This document shows positions 1 to 9,700 of a DNA stretch of 64,000 nucleotides, piece by piece. Under the pieces are notes generated by a model. That model did no database searches and had not been told where the DNA came from. It saw only the letters and a program-made list of their open reading frames with translations. The translations under genes were made by a program, and so were the position numbers. The stretch lies in NCBI RefSeq assembly GCF_036898825.1, contig NZ_JARUND010000001.1:186001-250000 (forward strand), written 5' to 3'. The stretch is from Streptomyces sp. B21-083. GTDB lineage: Bacteria > Actinomycetota > Actinomycetes > Streptomycetales > Streptomycetaceae. Positions within the stretch are counted from its first letter, which is position 1. Each line of letters opens with the position of its first letter.

Positions 1-1494
1 GTCCATTCCGCGTTCGTCGACACCCTCACCGAGGACGTCCCTTACCGCGGCGACGCCACCCGCGACTGGTCCCGCGCCCACCCGTACGCCCTCAACCACC
101 TCGCCACTCACGCTGCGGCAGCACACCGCGTGGACGGCCTGCTTTCCATACCCGAATACCTGGTCCACGCCGTCCCGAACAGCCTCACCCCCTACCTCGA
201 CGATGCCGTAGGCCAGCAAACCCGGCTGACCGCAGCGGTCTACCGCACCTCTTTCGACTGGCACGTCGCCGCACCCGCCCCCGTACGTCGCAGCATCCTC
301 GCGCTCAACGCCGCCCGTGCCCAAGCAGCCTGGCTACTCAGACAACTCAACTCCGACACACAGACCGAATGGGTCCCCGCCTGGGCTACAGGCAACGACT
401 TCAGTCCGGCGCTACGCCACACCCTCACCGGATTCGATGCTCAAGTGTCCGCCGTAGCGTGCACGATCCTCGACGATCGCCCCGTCGCCGTCATCAGCAC
501 AGCAAACGGCCGTGTGTACGTGCGGGACGTGGCCACCGGCCACCCCATCGGCCAACCCCTCACCGGATTCGCTGGCCAGGTATCGGCCGTGGCCTGCACC
601 GTCCTCAACGGCCGCCCCGTCGCCGTCATCAGCAGCGATCCTGGAGACGGCCGCCGCGTGCATGTGCGGGACGTGGCCACCGGGCGTCCCATCAGCGAAC
701 CCCTCACCGGATTCAACCACCGGGTGACCGCAATCGCATGCGCCGTCATCGACGGCCGCCCCGTCAGCGTCATCGGCACCGCTGGCGGCGCCGAATCCCA
801 CGACGGCCGCTTCGTGCACAGCAATCGTGATGACGGCGGCCGCGTGCATGTGCGGGACGTGGCCACCGGGCGTCCTATCGGCGAACCCCTCACCGGATTT
901 ATGGGCCGGGTATCAGCAGTGGCCTGCACTGTCCTCAACGGCCGCCCCGTCGCCGTCATCAGCAGCGGCACTGGCACTGGCAGCAAACAGAGCCGTAACG
1001 GCGGCCGCCTCATTGTTAGCGACTTGGCCAGCGGATGTGCAATCGGCAAGCCCCTCACCGGATTCGCAGGGCCGGTCACCGCGTGGCCTGCACTGTCCTC
1101 AACGGCCGCCCCGTCGCCGTCATCGGCACTGGTGGGATCCGCGGCCGTGTGTATGTACGGGACATTGCTCACGGACAGCAGATAGGTAAACCCCTCACCG
1201 GATTCGGCAGCCGGGTCAGCGCCTTGGCGTGCACTACTCTTGGCGACCGCTCCGTCGCCGTCATCAGTACTGGGACTGGCACCAACGCCCGGGTATATGT
1301 GCGGGCTCTAGATACTGGTGACCTCGTGGACGACCCCCTGCCCGGATTCAACAGCCGGTTCACCGCGGTAACGTGCACAACTCTCAGCGGACGCCCCATC
1401 GCTGTCACTAGTAGCAGCGACCGCACAGTGCGCGTATGGAACCTGCTAGAGAACACCCATCCATCCCTGATAGGCGAAATGCCCGCCAGTACGC
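1..1494 (+). pseudogene. WD40-repeat NTPase gene, C-terminal part, left fragment (runs in from the window edge)
   Basis: The reading frame is open from base 1, so the 5' part, probably holding the NTPase and effector domains, lies outside the window. From about base 420 there are seven WD-type blades of about 45-60 residues. Each has a core like VSAVACT, then a Val/Ile-rich strand, then RVYVRDVATG and PIGEPLTG. One base is missing near 1083 (GCGTGGCC where sister repeats give GCSGTGGCC). The frame shifts there and resumes as RVYVRDIAHG. The gene is then cut at 1494 by the IS256-family element at 1495-3414 and continues at 3424. Proteins of this shape are STAND-type sensors in actinobacteria, where the propeller would bind a ligand. 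The frameshift could be a sequencing error, but the IS insertion is unambiguous. Confidence 0.85.
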
Positions 1495-1532
1495 GAGCAA
1501 TTGTCAAATCCTGTGGATCACCGCGAAGAGCC

Positions 1533-2030
1533 TCAATCCAGCCGTAGCCATTGACCAAGGACTGCGAAGTCCTGGTCGGTGAGGCCGCGGGACGACGCAA
1601 TGCGATGGAGGAGGGCTGGTGCCGGGTGGCGGGTGGACACCCAGTCCCGATCGGCGTCGGTGATCTCGTCGTCGACCCAGGCGAACGGGCGTCCGTCCGC
1701 CCATGCCACGAGGGTTCGGGTCTTCCAGTGGAGCCCGAACCACTGGTCTTCTCGTTCGTGGGCGGCGGAGGGCTCCGGCCAGTTCACGACCGGCAGTTGG
1801 GGCAGGCCGAGCCGCGGTGCCAGCTCGATATTCGCCTCCTCTTCCCAGGTCGTGGCCCAGACCAGGTCGCACGGCAGCGCCGCGAGCCGCGGCCCGGCCT
1901 GTGGGACGAGCCGCGCCAGGTGCGTGTCCGATGCGGTGCCCGCCGGCTCGCGCTGCGGGCCATCGCCGAACGGCAGGAGCGGCCCGTCGACGTCCAAGAA
2001 GAGCAGTGGACGGTTCCCGTGCGCGGTCAT
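1533..2030 (-). CDS. HAD-like domain protein, IS256 passenger
   Basis: A 165-residue protein with haloacid dehalogenase-fold motifs. FLDVDGPLLPF near the N-terminus has the DxD nucleophile and acid, WATTWEEEAN supplies the motif-II Thr, and WVDDE late in the protein supplies the metal Asp pair. The size and WATTW motif resemble the small HAD family named after Swiss Army Knife RNA-repair proteins (from memory, Pfam PF18143), whose members are predicted phosphatases. The ATG at 2030 overlaps the transposase stop in an ATGA arrangement, so translation is probably coupled. It lies wholly inside the IS ends, which makes it cargo rather than part of the host WD40 gene. The substrate is unknown. 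Confidence 0.82.
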   Translation of the reverse strand: MTAHGNRPLLFLDVDGPLLPFGDGPQREPAGTASDTHLARLVPQAGPRLAALPCDLVWATTWEEEANIELAPRLGLPQLPVVNWPEPSAAHEREDQWFGLHWKTRTLVAWADGRPFAWVDDEITDADRDWVSTRHPAPALLHRIASSRGLTDQDFAVLGQWLRLD

Positions 2031-3280
2031 GCTGCGCTCACCTCGGGGCGCTCGACGAGGTAGCCGTTCTGGAACGTGGCGCCGTTGCGGACGAGGGCGA
2101 CGAGGTGGGGTGCGGTGATCGCGCGCCAGCGTGCCTGGGCGGACTCGGCGAGCTTGAACACCATGGCCAGGGCGGCAGCGGGGCTGCCGGCGCCGCGGGT
2201 GACCCGGGTCCTCAACTTGACGGTGCTGAAGGTGGATTCGATCGGGTTCGTCGTCCTGAGGTGCACCCAGTGTTCGGCGGGGAAGTCGTAGAACGCCAGG
2301 AGTTCATCGGTCTCGTCGCTGACCTTCTTCACCGCTTTCGGCCACTTCGCGCCGTAGGTGCGCTCGAACTCCTTGACGGCCTTCTGGGCGTGGTCGCGGT
2401 CTTCGGCGTTGTAGATCTCCTGCAGTGCCTTCTTAGCGCCGGGCTGGGCCGACTTCGGCAGGGCGTTGACCACGTTGCGGGTTTTGTGAACCCAGCACCT
2501 TTGGTGCCTGGCCTGCGGAAACACCTCCGCCAGAGCCCGCCACAGGCCCATCGCGCCGTCACCGACCACGAGCTCGGGATCCCGCATGCCGCGCCGTCGG
2601 CAATCACGCAGCAGGTCGGCCCAGGACTCGGTGGACTCGCGCAATCCTTCAGCGAGCGCGATGAGTTCCTTGCGGCCGTCGGTGCGCACGCCCATGAGGA
2701 CCAGGACGCAGGAGCGGGCCTGGCCGAGGCGGACCTTGGGGTGGACGCCGTCGGCCCACACGTACACGTAGTCGGATTCCGACAGGTCCCGGTCCTGGAA
2801 GGCAGCATGGTCGTCGCTCCACTGCTTGGTCAGACGGGTCACGGTGGCCGGCGAGAGCCCGGCCGAGCTGCCGAGGAACTGCTCGAGTGCGGGAACGAAG
2901 TCGCCGGAGGACAGTCCGTGCAGGTAGAGCAGGGGAAGGACCTCGCTGATCTTCGGGGACTTGCGGCACCAGGGGGCCAGGATCTGCGACGAGAACCGCT
3001 TGCGTTCGCCCGTCTCGGCATCGACGCGCTTGTCGTTCACGCGCGGTGCCTTGACCGGGATCGGCCCGGCGGCCGTGGTCACGGTGCGCTCGGCGTGGTG
3101 GCCGTTGCGGACCACCAGACGTCGGCCGGTCTCGTCGCGCTGGTCAGCCAACTCGGCTATGTACTGGTTGACTTCGGCCTCCAGGGCCGCGGCGAGCATC
3201 CGCCGGGCGCCCTCGCGGACTATGTTGTCCATCAGGGAGCCGGTCTCGGTGGTTCCGTCGTTGTTGACTACGCTGAGCAC
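2027..3280 (-). CDS. IS256-family (mutator-type) transposase
   Basis: A 417-residue DDE transposase. The catalytic residues can be placed at WADGVHPKVRL (first Asp), VVGDGAMGLW (second Asp) and TNPIESTFSTVK (Glu), with the RCWVHKTRNV stretch typical of the family. Length is normal and the frame is intact, so it may be active. It ends in an ATGA overlap with the HAD passenger gene. The start at 3280 leaves about 110 bp to the element's right end for a promoter. Confidence 0.95.
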   Translation of the reverse strand: MLSVVNNDGTTETGSLMDNIVREGARRMLAAALEAEVNQYIAELADQRDETGRRLVVRNGHHAERTVTTAAGPIPVKAPRVNDKRVDAETGERKRFSSQILAPWCRKSPKISEVLPLLYLHGLSSGDFVPALEQFLGSSAGLSPATVTRLTKQWSDDHAAFQDRDLSESDYVYVWADGVHPKVRLGQARSCVLVLMGVRTDGRKELIALAEGLRESTESWADLLRDCRRRGMRDPELVVGDGAMGLWRALAEVFPQARHQRCWVHKTRNVVNALPKSAQPGAKKALQEIYNAEDRDHAQKAVKEFERTYGAKWPKAVKKVSDETDELLAFYDFPAEHWVHLRTTNPIESTFSTVKLRTRVTRGAGSPAAALAMVFKLAESAQARWRAITAPHLVALVRNGATFQNGYLVERPEVSAA

Positions 3281-3414
3281 GGGCGTGCCTTCCCGACCCG
3301 CGCGCCAACGCGGGCCTACTCGATGACCAGAAGTCGATCACTCGGGAAGGTACGCCCTCCGCGTTGTGCGAGGCATCCCTCCCGAGGTCGATCCACAGGT
3401 CTTGAGCATTGCTC

Positions 3415-4352
3415 CCAGTACGCAGGTATCAGCCGTGGCCTGCACGGTCCTCAATGGCCGTTCCATCGCCGCTATCGGTATCGCCACCAGCCGCAGCAGC
3501 GGTCGCGTGGATGTGCGGGATACAAAGACGGGTTACCTCATCGGCGAGCCTCAGACCGAATTCGGCAGTCGGGTCACGGCGGTGGCATGTACCGTCCTCG
3601 ACGGACACCCCCTCGCCATCATTGGTGCTGGCGGTCGAGTGTATTCGCAGGACGTGGCAACCGGCCGTCCTATCGGCGAACCCCTCACCGGACTCCAAGG
3701 CCAGGTGTCCGCCCTGACGTGCACAGTTCTCGACGAACGCCCGCTCGCCATCATCGGCGCCAGCCACACTCGCGACGGCGTCGGCCGAGTGTACGTGCGG
3801 GATGTGGCGACCGGCGATCTCATGGGCGAGCCCCTTAGCGGATTCAATAACGAGGTCACAGCCATGGCGTGCACTGAGCTCGATGGCCGCCCCGTCGCCG
3901 TCATCGGCAGCGGCACCGGCTCGAAGGGAGGCAACAGACGTGTGGATGTGCGGGATGTGGCCACCGGCCATCCCATCGGCGAACCCCTCACCGAGCTCCC
4001 TGGCCGGGTGTACGCCCTGTCGTGCACCGTCCTCGATGAGCGCCCCGTCGCCGTCGTCGGCGCCGGCGGGCGGGCCTATGTGCAGGATGTAGCCACCGGC
4101 CGTTGCACGGGCAGCCTCCTCACCGGACGTCACGGCTGGGTGTCCTCCGTGACGTGCACCATCCTCGACGGACGTCCCCTCGCCGTCATCAGCGCCGGCA
4201 GTACGCTGGGCGTTTGGGATCTGCGACCACGAAAACTCATGGAACATTTCGTAGTGCCGAGCCTTGCACAGGCTGCAGTGGCTGATGACGGCAGTCTCGT
4301 TGTATCGCTGAAACGTGATGTCGCAGTCTTCCGGCGAACGGGCACCGGGTAG
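3415..4352 (+). pseudogene. WD40-repeat NTPase gene, right fragment (C-terminal blades and stop)
   Basis: This is the continuation of the gene at 1-1494. Deleting 1495-3414 and one 9-bp target copy joins GEMPAST directly to QVSAVACT in frame, so the two parts were one gene of about 13 blades, enough for two propellers. Six more blades follow, then a non-repeat tail, and TAG at 4350-4352. An ATG near 3366 opens the same frame but lies inside the IS, so any protein made from it would be a beheaded propeller with an IS-encoded leader. No ribosome-binding site supports it. Confidence 0.85.
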
Positions 4353-4655
4353 AGGTTGCTGCCGAACACGACCAGACCGCACTCACCATCCGTTGGTATG
4401 CCAGCGAGGCCAGGCTCGGCTCGCGGCATGCCCGTGCGTTCCCTGGACAAGGCGTGCGTGCTTCAGGGGGACGTGGTCGGGCGGCACACGTTATGCCGCA
4501 TCCCCGCTCCCCCAGCACGACCACAACCGGCGTCTCCCGCAACTCTTCCACCAGTGATGACCGGTGGGATTGCAGTCGGGTATTCGAACCGCGTCCGGAC
4601 CTGCGCATTGTCGGCAGTTACGGGCATGGGCCCTCTCCCTGCATATCGCATGGCG
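4353..4655. other. intergenic, no gene supported
   Basis: About 300 bases between the WD40 stop and the stop of the next, minus-strand gene. Short open frames here lack ribosome-binding sites and recognisable residues. The two flanking genes converge here, but no strong hairpin was found. Confidence 0.5.
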
Positions 4656-5475
4656 TTATCCTCCTCCTTCCCGGCACACGGGCGAGCGGTTGTCGCGTCG
4701 GGGCGTCAGCCGCAGTGTCCCCGCGGCCGCCCTCGCGTCGAAGGCCCAGCGCGCCCCGTCGGCCACCAGCCACAACACCACCGGTCCCCGCGCTGCCATA
4801 TCCAGCAGGGCCGCATACTTTCGCCGGTGATTGACCCTGGCCGTCTCCTGCGGATTCACTCCCAGCCCCAGCAATGAGTTCAGCAATTCCCACAGCCCGT
4901 CCGTCCCTTCGACCCGGGCCTTGGCCTCCATCGCAAGCACCGGAACCGCCACCGTCCTCTACCACCGCATCGAACTCGCCCTGCTCAAAGCAGATGTCCG
5001 CACCCGCCACCCCGTGATCCACAAGCAACTCCGCCGCAGCAGCCATCTGGATCAGATACTCCAAGTTCACCGCCACGCCCCGGCCGTTGCGACTGAACAG
5101 CGCATACCGCCCCCCTGAAGCCTTGGCCCGCAGGGCCTGCGGCACAACAAATCCCGCAGAGTCCACATGCAGCACCCGCGCATCGAGCGCCGCCAGGAAT
5201 CCCGCCGCCTCATCCGCACGAAGTCCCCGCCGGGAAGCAGCCAGGTCCGGGGATACGACATCGGGCCGCGAGGCCGCGAATCCGACCGCCCACGCCTGCA
5301 GCAGCGCGTCCAGCCGCCCCACCGCACCCGGACACCGCACGTCCGCTTCTCTCTCCAACTCCCCGGACTGCCTGAGCATCCAATCCCACCAACCGTCGCC
5401 CAAAACCGCCCGGACATCCTCACCGGCTCCCATGTCCCGTCCCTCCCACAGCACTTCCTGCGTGCCCTCCACCAC
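4656..5475 (-). pseudogene. Nuclease-like hypothetical protein, frameshifted
   Basis: The N-terminal two thirds read in one frame from ATG 5475 to about 4955. The remainder continues in another frame to 4656, joined where FDAVVED should run into VAVPVLAMEAKARV, so one base seems to be missing near 4950. The restored protein is about 273 residues. The restored FDAVV...LAMEAKA stretch has the spaced D...ExK pattern of PD-(D/E)xK nucleases, which is inference from a short motif only. It is divergent from the HEPN-like gene at 5586. The family is not recognised with confidence. If the base is a sequencing error, the gene is intact. Confidence 0.6.
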
Positions 5476-5585
5476 ACTGTGGGCACAACTCGCCGCAACC
5501 CGCGGTCCACGCCCCCTGGCCAGTTCGTATTACGTGCGTGGGAAAAGCCCTCGCGTAGAGGGACGGCCGAGAACATCCTGAGCAT

Positions 5586-6257
5586 ATGGATCAGGTGGAA
5601 GAGGTAGAGATGATGAACCTGCCGCGCCCCCGGTGGCCCGCGCACGAGATCGCGGTGATCGGCGGCAGCTGGGAAGACGACCTCGCTATCGCCGGCGGGT
5701 ACTTGCGCGTAGCCGAGATCGGCGCGACACACTGGAGTCGGCACGGCCCCGACGACTCACTTCCCATCCCGGTCCTCTACAACTACCGGCACAGCGTCGA
5801 ACTCAGCCTGAAATGGCTCATCCGCACCGCCGCACGCATCGTCCACCGCGGCCGGTACGACACCGGCGGCGCGAACCTGGACCGGGAGAAGGTCGACAAG
5901 AAGTTGCGTGAGGACAGCCACAGCATCAAGAAGCTCGCCGAGCGCCTCAACACCTACCTGGGCTTCATCAAAGATCTGGACCCGCCCAACAACCGCATCG
6001 ACGACGAGTCGATGAAGACACTGCGCTGGCTGGACCGCCAGGACGAAACCGGCGAGACCTTCCGGTACTCCATGATCGGACGGGGAAACGACAGCCGGCC
6101 GGCTCGCGCAACACAGACCAACATCAACTTCTACGAGGACATCAACAAGGTCCATCTGCTCGCGCACTTACTGCAGGCCGGATACTCCGCGCACCTAGAC
6201 CACTTCGAAGAACTACAGCAGGAGTATCAGGAGTATCAGGAAGAGATGAGCGGCTAG
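5586..6257 (+). CDS. HEPN-like hypothetical protein
   Basis: 223 residues. The stretch YNYRHSVELSLKWLI, followed after about 55 residues by SHSIKKLAERL, resembles HEPN-fold helical proteins, in which a polar RH..E helix is followed by an [ST]H..K..L helix. The classical ribonuclease motif RxxxxH is not clear, so RNase activity should not be assumed. The C-terminus is rich in Gln and Glu. It lies 164 bp upstream of the small membrane protein and STAND NTPase and in the same direction, which suits a conflict-system partner. In-frame ATGs at 5610 and 5613 are alternative starts. Confidence 0.6.
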   Translation: MDQVEEVEMMNLPRPRWPAHEIAVIGGSWEDDLAIAGGYLRVAEIGATHWSRHGPDDSLPIPVLYNYRHSVELSLKWLIRTAARIVHRGRYDTGGANLDREKVDKKLREDSHSIKKLAERLNTYLGFIKDLDPPNNRIDDESMKTLRWLDRQDETGETFRYSMIGRGNDSRPARATQTNINFYEDINKVHLLAHLLQAGYSAHLDHFEELQQEYQEYQEEMSG

Positions 6258-6420
6258 TAGAAGGTTCACGCTAGGCCAGCCTTGCCCTCCGGAGAACCAG
6301 AGGGCAAGGCGTACAGCATCTCGCAATTTCCCGTCATTCCTACTGATAGACAGCCCTTTGGGACGGCCGGGAGAATACTGGGCAGTTCGGGGTACGTTCT
6401 GCTTGAAAGCGGGGGCGGCG

Positions 6421-6753
6421 TTGAGTCCAGGAGCCAAGCGGGGGATCGCGGCAGCAGGCACGATCGTGGTGGCGGCCGCCACCAATGTGACGACCGGGGT
6501 CCTCACCCAGCATTGGGCGGCGGCATGGTGGGCCTTCACCGTTGTCGTCGTCGTCATCGGCAGCGGGTTGCAAGCCTGGCTGACCTTCACAAACGACCAC
6601 CCGGCCGCAACGGGCGGGCAGCGCATCCACCGGACGAAGATCGGCGGGACGGCCCAGCAGAGCATGCACGGCCCTGGAGAGCAAGAAATTACACGCTCCA
6701 CCGTCACGGGAGACCTGTCTCAGAAGCAGGGCCGCCGCTCCGATGCGGGGTAA
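6421..6753 (+). CDS. small membrane protein with Gly/Gln-rich tail, STAND partner
   Basis: About 110 residues from TTG 6421 (GC-rich Shine-Dalgarno GCGGGGG just upstream); an in-frame ATG at 6358 is the alternative. Two hydrophobic stretches (GTIVVAAATNVTTGVL and WWAFTVVVVVIGSGL) suggest two membrane helices. The tail has short repeats of the kind KIGGTAQQSM and TVTGDLSQKQG. The STAND protein encoded next has a similar YVEGDLHQTVNVG near its N-terminus. Its last 11 bases overlap the STAND start, so the two are probably co-translated. Inference: the tail and the NTPase N-terminus may interact through this shared motif, and the membrane segments may be the effector. Confidence 0.6.
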   Translation: MSPGAKRGIAAAGTIVVAAATNVTTGVLTQHWAAAWWAFTVVVVVIGSGLQAWLTFTNDHPAATGGQRIHRTKIGGTAQQSMHGPGEQEITRSTVTGDLSQKQGRRSDAG

Positions 6754-9700
6754 GTGGAAGGCAGGCAGGCTCCCGGCAGAGCAGCAGGACTGGGAACAGA
6801 CGGTCCAGAATTCCTACGTCGAGGGTGATCTGCACCAGACGGTCAACGTCGGCGCTGCCTCGCCTGAAGCGCTGCGCCCGGAGGTCTTTCTCGGGCACGT
6901 ACGCGAGCTGGTCCCGGAGCGGCTCGATGCCCGCGAGGCGGAGCTGGCCGAACTGGCAGCATTCTGCTTCGGCAACGAGCCGTATGTGTGGTGGGTGGCC
7001 GAGGCGTGGTCCGGCAAGACTGCGCTGCTCGCCTGGTTCGTACTGCACCCGCCGGACGGGGTCGACGTGCTGCATTTCTTCGTCCGCGGGGGCGAGTCGT
7101 ACTGGAGCGACAGCACCGCGTTCAACACATGGCTGCACGCGCAGCTGACCACCTACCTTGACGCGACGCCGTCCGATACCAAGGACCCCAGGCAGCTCCA
7201 TGCAGAGTGGGAAGACCTGCTTCGCCAGGCGCTCGACAGCGCCGAGACCGCCGGCCGGTGCCTGCTGCTGGTCGTCGACGGCATCGACGAGGACCAGGGC
7301 CGCAACCGCGCGGAGCCGTTGCCCAGCATCCTCTCCCTGCTGCCCAGGGAACCCGCCCTGCGCGTTGTGCTCGCCGGACGGCCCCAGTACGACCTGCCCA
7401 CTGACGTGACCGGACATCCCGTGCTCACCTGCCGGGGACGGCTGCTGGACGGCTCGGCGCGAGCGGCATCGCTGTACCGGGAGGCACGGCTGGAACTCGA
7501 CACCCTACTGCGCAGCGGCGGCCAACTGGCCAAAGACATACTGGGCTTCACCGTCGCGTCAGAAGGCGCCGTCAGCACCGCGGAGATCGCCGAGCTGACA
7601 AACACGTGGGAGCACTACATCCGGGAAACGATCGTCAACGGAGGCGGACGTGCCCTGCGGGTGACGACCTTCCCTGACGGGGGCGACGGGTTCGTCTTCA
7701 CCCACGAGACGCTCCGCGAACAGGCCCAGGCATTTCTCGGCGAGGCAATGCTCAACGCGTATCGCGAACGGGTCAACGACTGGGCTTCCCGGTACCGGGA
7801 AGCCCACTGGCCCGACAGTACCCCCTTCTTCCTGGTGGCCCGCTACGGCAAGCTACTCGCCGACACCGGCGGCCTAGCCGCGCTCACCGATCTCGCGCTC
7901 GACCCGGCACGGCACGCCCTGATGCGCAGAAAGATCGGCGGCGACGGTACGGCACTCACCGACATCATCACAGCCCAACTGCAGTGGAGCCGCCAGCGCG
8001 ACCCCGACCTTGCCAGCGCCGTGCGACTGGCACGCACCCGGTGGGAACTGACTCGACCAAACCTGCACATGCCCGAACACCTCCCGGCAGTATGGGCACT
8101 GCTCGGCCAGCCGGAGCGAGCGGTGGCCCTGATCGACGCGATCGCTGGCGCCGGGCAGCAGACGGCTGCGCAACGGCTGCTCGTTGATGCGCTGCTGCGC
8201 GTCGGCAAGTACACGGCCGCCATCGCCGAGACGGAGGCTATGAACGACGGCGAGGAGCGAACGGCCGCACAGGAGCAGCTCATCGGTGCGCTACTGCGGG
8301 TGGGCGCGTACACGGCCGCCGCCGAGGCGGCGTGCACCATTGAAGAGTCCGGGCGGCGTGCGGCCTCCCTGCTCTACGTCGCCACGGCCACACTGCGCGC
8401 CGGCGATGCCGACCTGGCCGAGGGGATGATCGCGGTCGCACTGGACGACTGCGGCGAGGAAGACGGTACCAAGGCCTTCGTGGACTACGCCCGCCTGCGC
8501 GGCCCGGACTACGCTCGCGCGATCCAGCACCCCGGCCTGCGAGACGGTGCGCTGTGCCTGATCGTCGAGGAATACGCCGAGCACGGGCATGTCACCGAGG
8601 CGGCGGACCTCGCCAACGAAGTCCGCGACGAACTGCTCCACGCGTACGCGAAATTGCTCGTTGCTGCCGCAGGCGAAGGCTCACTCGACCAGAACATGCA
8701 CCTGCGCCTGATGGAACTGATCGAGGCCGAGCCTGATTTCCGCGAGCCGGTCCTCGGGACGATGAGCTGCTGCTTCGCCCTCAAGTACAACTACCGCCAG
8801 GTGTGGGACACCGTGTCACTCATGAAAGACCCGGTGCAAGGCTGCCTTCCGGTCATCGACCTGTACGTGAAACGCGAGGCATTCGACCAAGCCGAGGGCC
8901 TCGCCAAGGCAATGGCTGACACCCAGCGCAGCGCTACTCCAATCGACCACCTGGGCACGCTGCTCGTGAGCGCTGGTGCGCTCGACCGGGCGGTGGCGAT
9001 CGCCAAGGCGCTGGCTGAGCGACTGCCTCACGTAGACGGCTGCGTGCGCGTACTCGCCGACATCGGAGCGCAGCTGGTCATGGCTGGCGACCGGCGAGGA
9101 CTGCTCATCTTCGCCGCCGCGGAGCCCCTCGCCGATACTTCCCGCAATACCGCCGGTGCGGCCCCGTTCGTTGCCATGAGGTTCGCAGCGGATTCCATCG
9201 AGAGAATCCTCGCTCGCGGCCGTCCGGCCGCCTACGCTGCCCTGGCGATCGCGGCTGCGCGCACCGGCGACCTGGCGGCCACCACACGCTACCTGCGGAT
9301 CGTTGCAGATTCCCACGCAGACTCCCACCAGCATGAACTGCTTTTTGCTGCGAAGGACATCGCCCGAAGCGGGCACGAGGATGCCGCCATGTGCGCGATC
9401 GACATGCTGGAACATCCCGTCGGCCGCGCCTCTGCTGCACTTGTCTTGGGTAAGGCCGCTGTCGCGCAGGAACGGCCGGAGACGGCCCGACGAGCGGCGT
9501 TATTCGCCGCGCGACAACGGTTCATCGACACTCAGCTCGACGTGGAGGACCCGGACTTCAATCCCCGCGAGGTCGACTCCGCCGATCTGGAAATGGCCGG
9601 CGCCCTGTTCGCAGAGGCCGCGTGGGTGCTGGCGGCGGCCGGTGCCACCGATGAGGCCTCGCAGATGGTCTTGCGGGCCGAGGCCGCAGCCCGGCAGACC

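Larger units (their letters stand above)
1495..3414 (-). mobile_element. IS256-family element with HAD passenger gene, 1920 bp
   Basis: The ends are 25-bp imperfect inverted repeats at 1495-1519 and 3390-3414. Both begin GAGCAAT and share CCTGTGGATC, with 21 of 25 positions matching. They are flanked by a perfect 9-bp duplication, CCAGTACGC (1486-1494 and 3415-3423), typical of the family. The element holds a transposase gene and, overlapping its stop, a HAD-domain gene. Usual members are near 1.4 kb with one gene, so the extra 0.5 kb is cargo. Confidence 0.93.

Noticed and set aside
1703..3838. 711-residue plus-strand open frame
   Set aside because: Antisense of the HAD and transposase genes, then out of frame across the WD40 repeats; Arg/Pro-rich at the end.
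420..4200. Tandem DNA repeats that could be read as a CRISPR-like array
   Set aside because: The period is about 135-180 bases, in frame and coding for WD40 blades; spacer/repeat structure is absent.
6282..7148. 288-residue plus-strand ORF overlapping the STAND start
   Set aside because: Out-of-frame shadow, Arg/Ser-rich, conflicting with two better supported overlapping genes.
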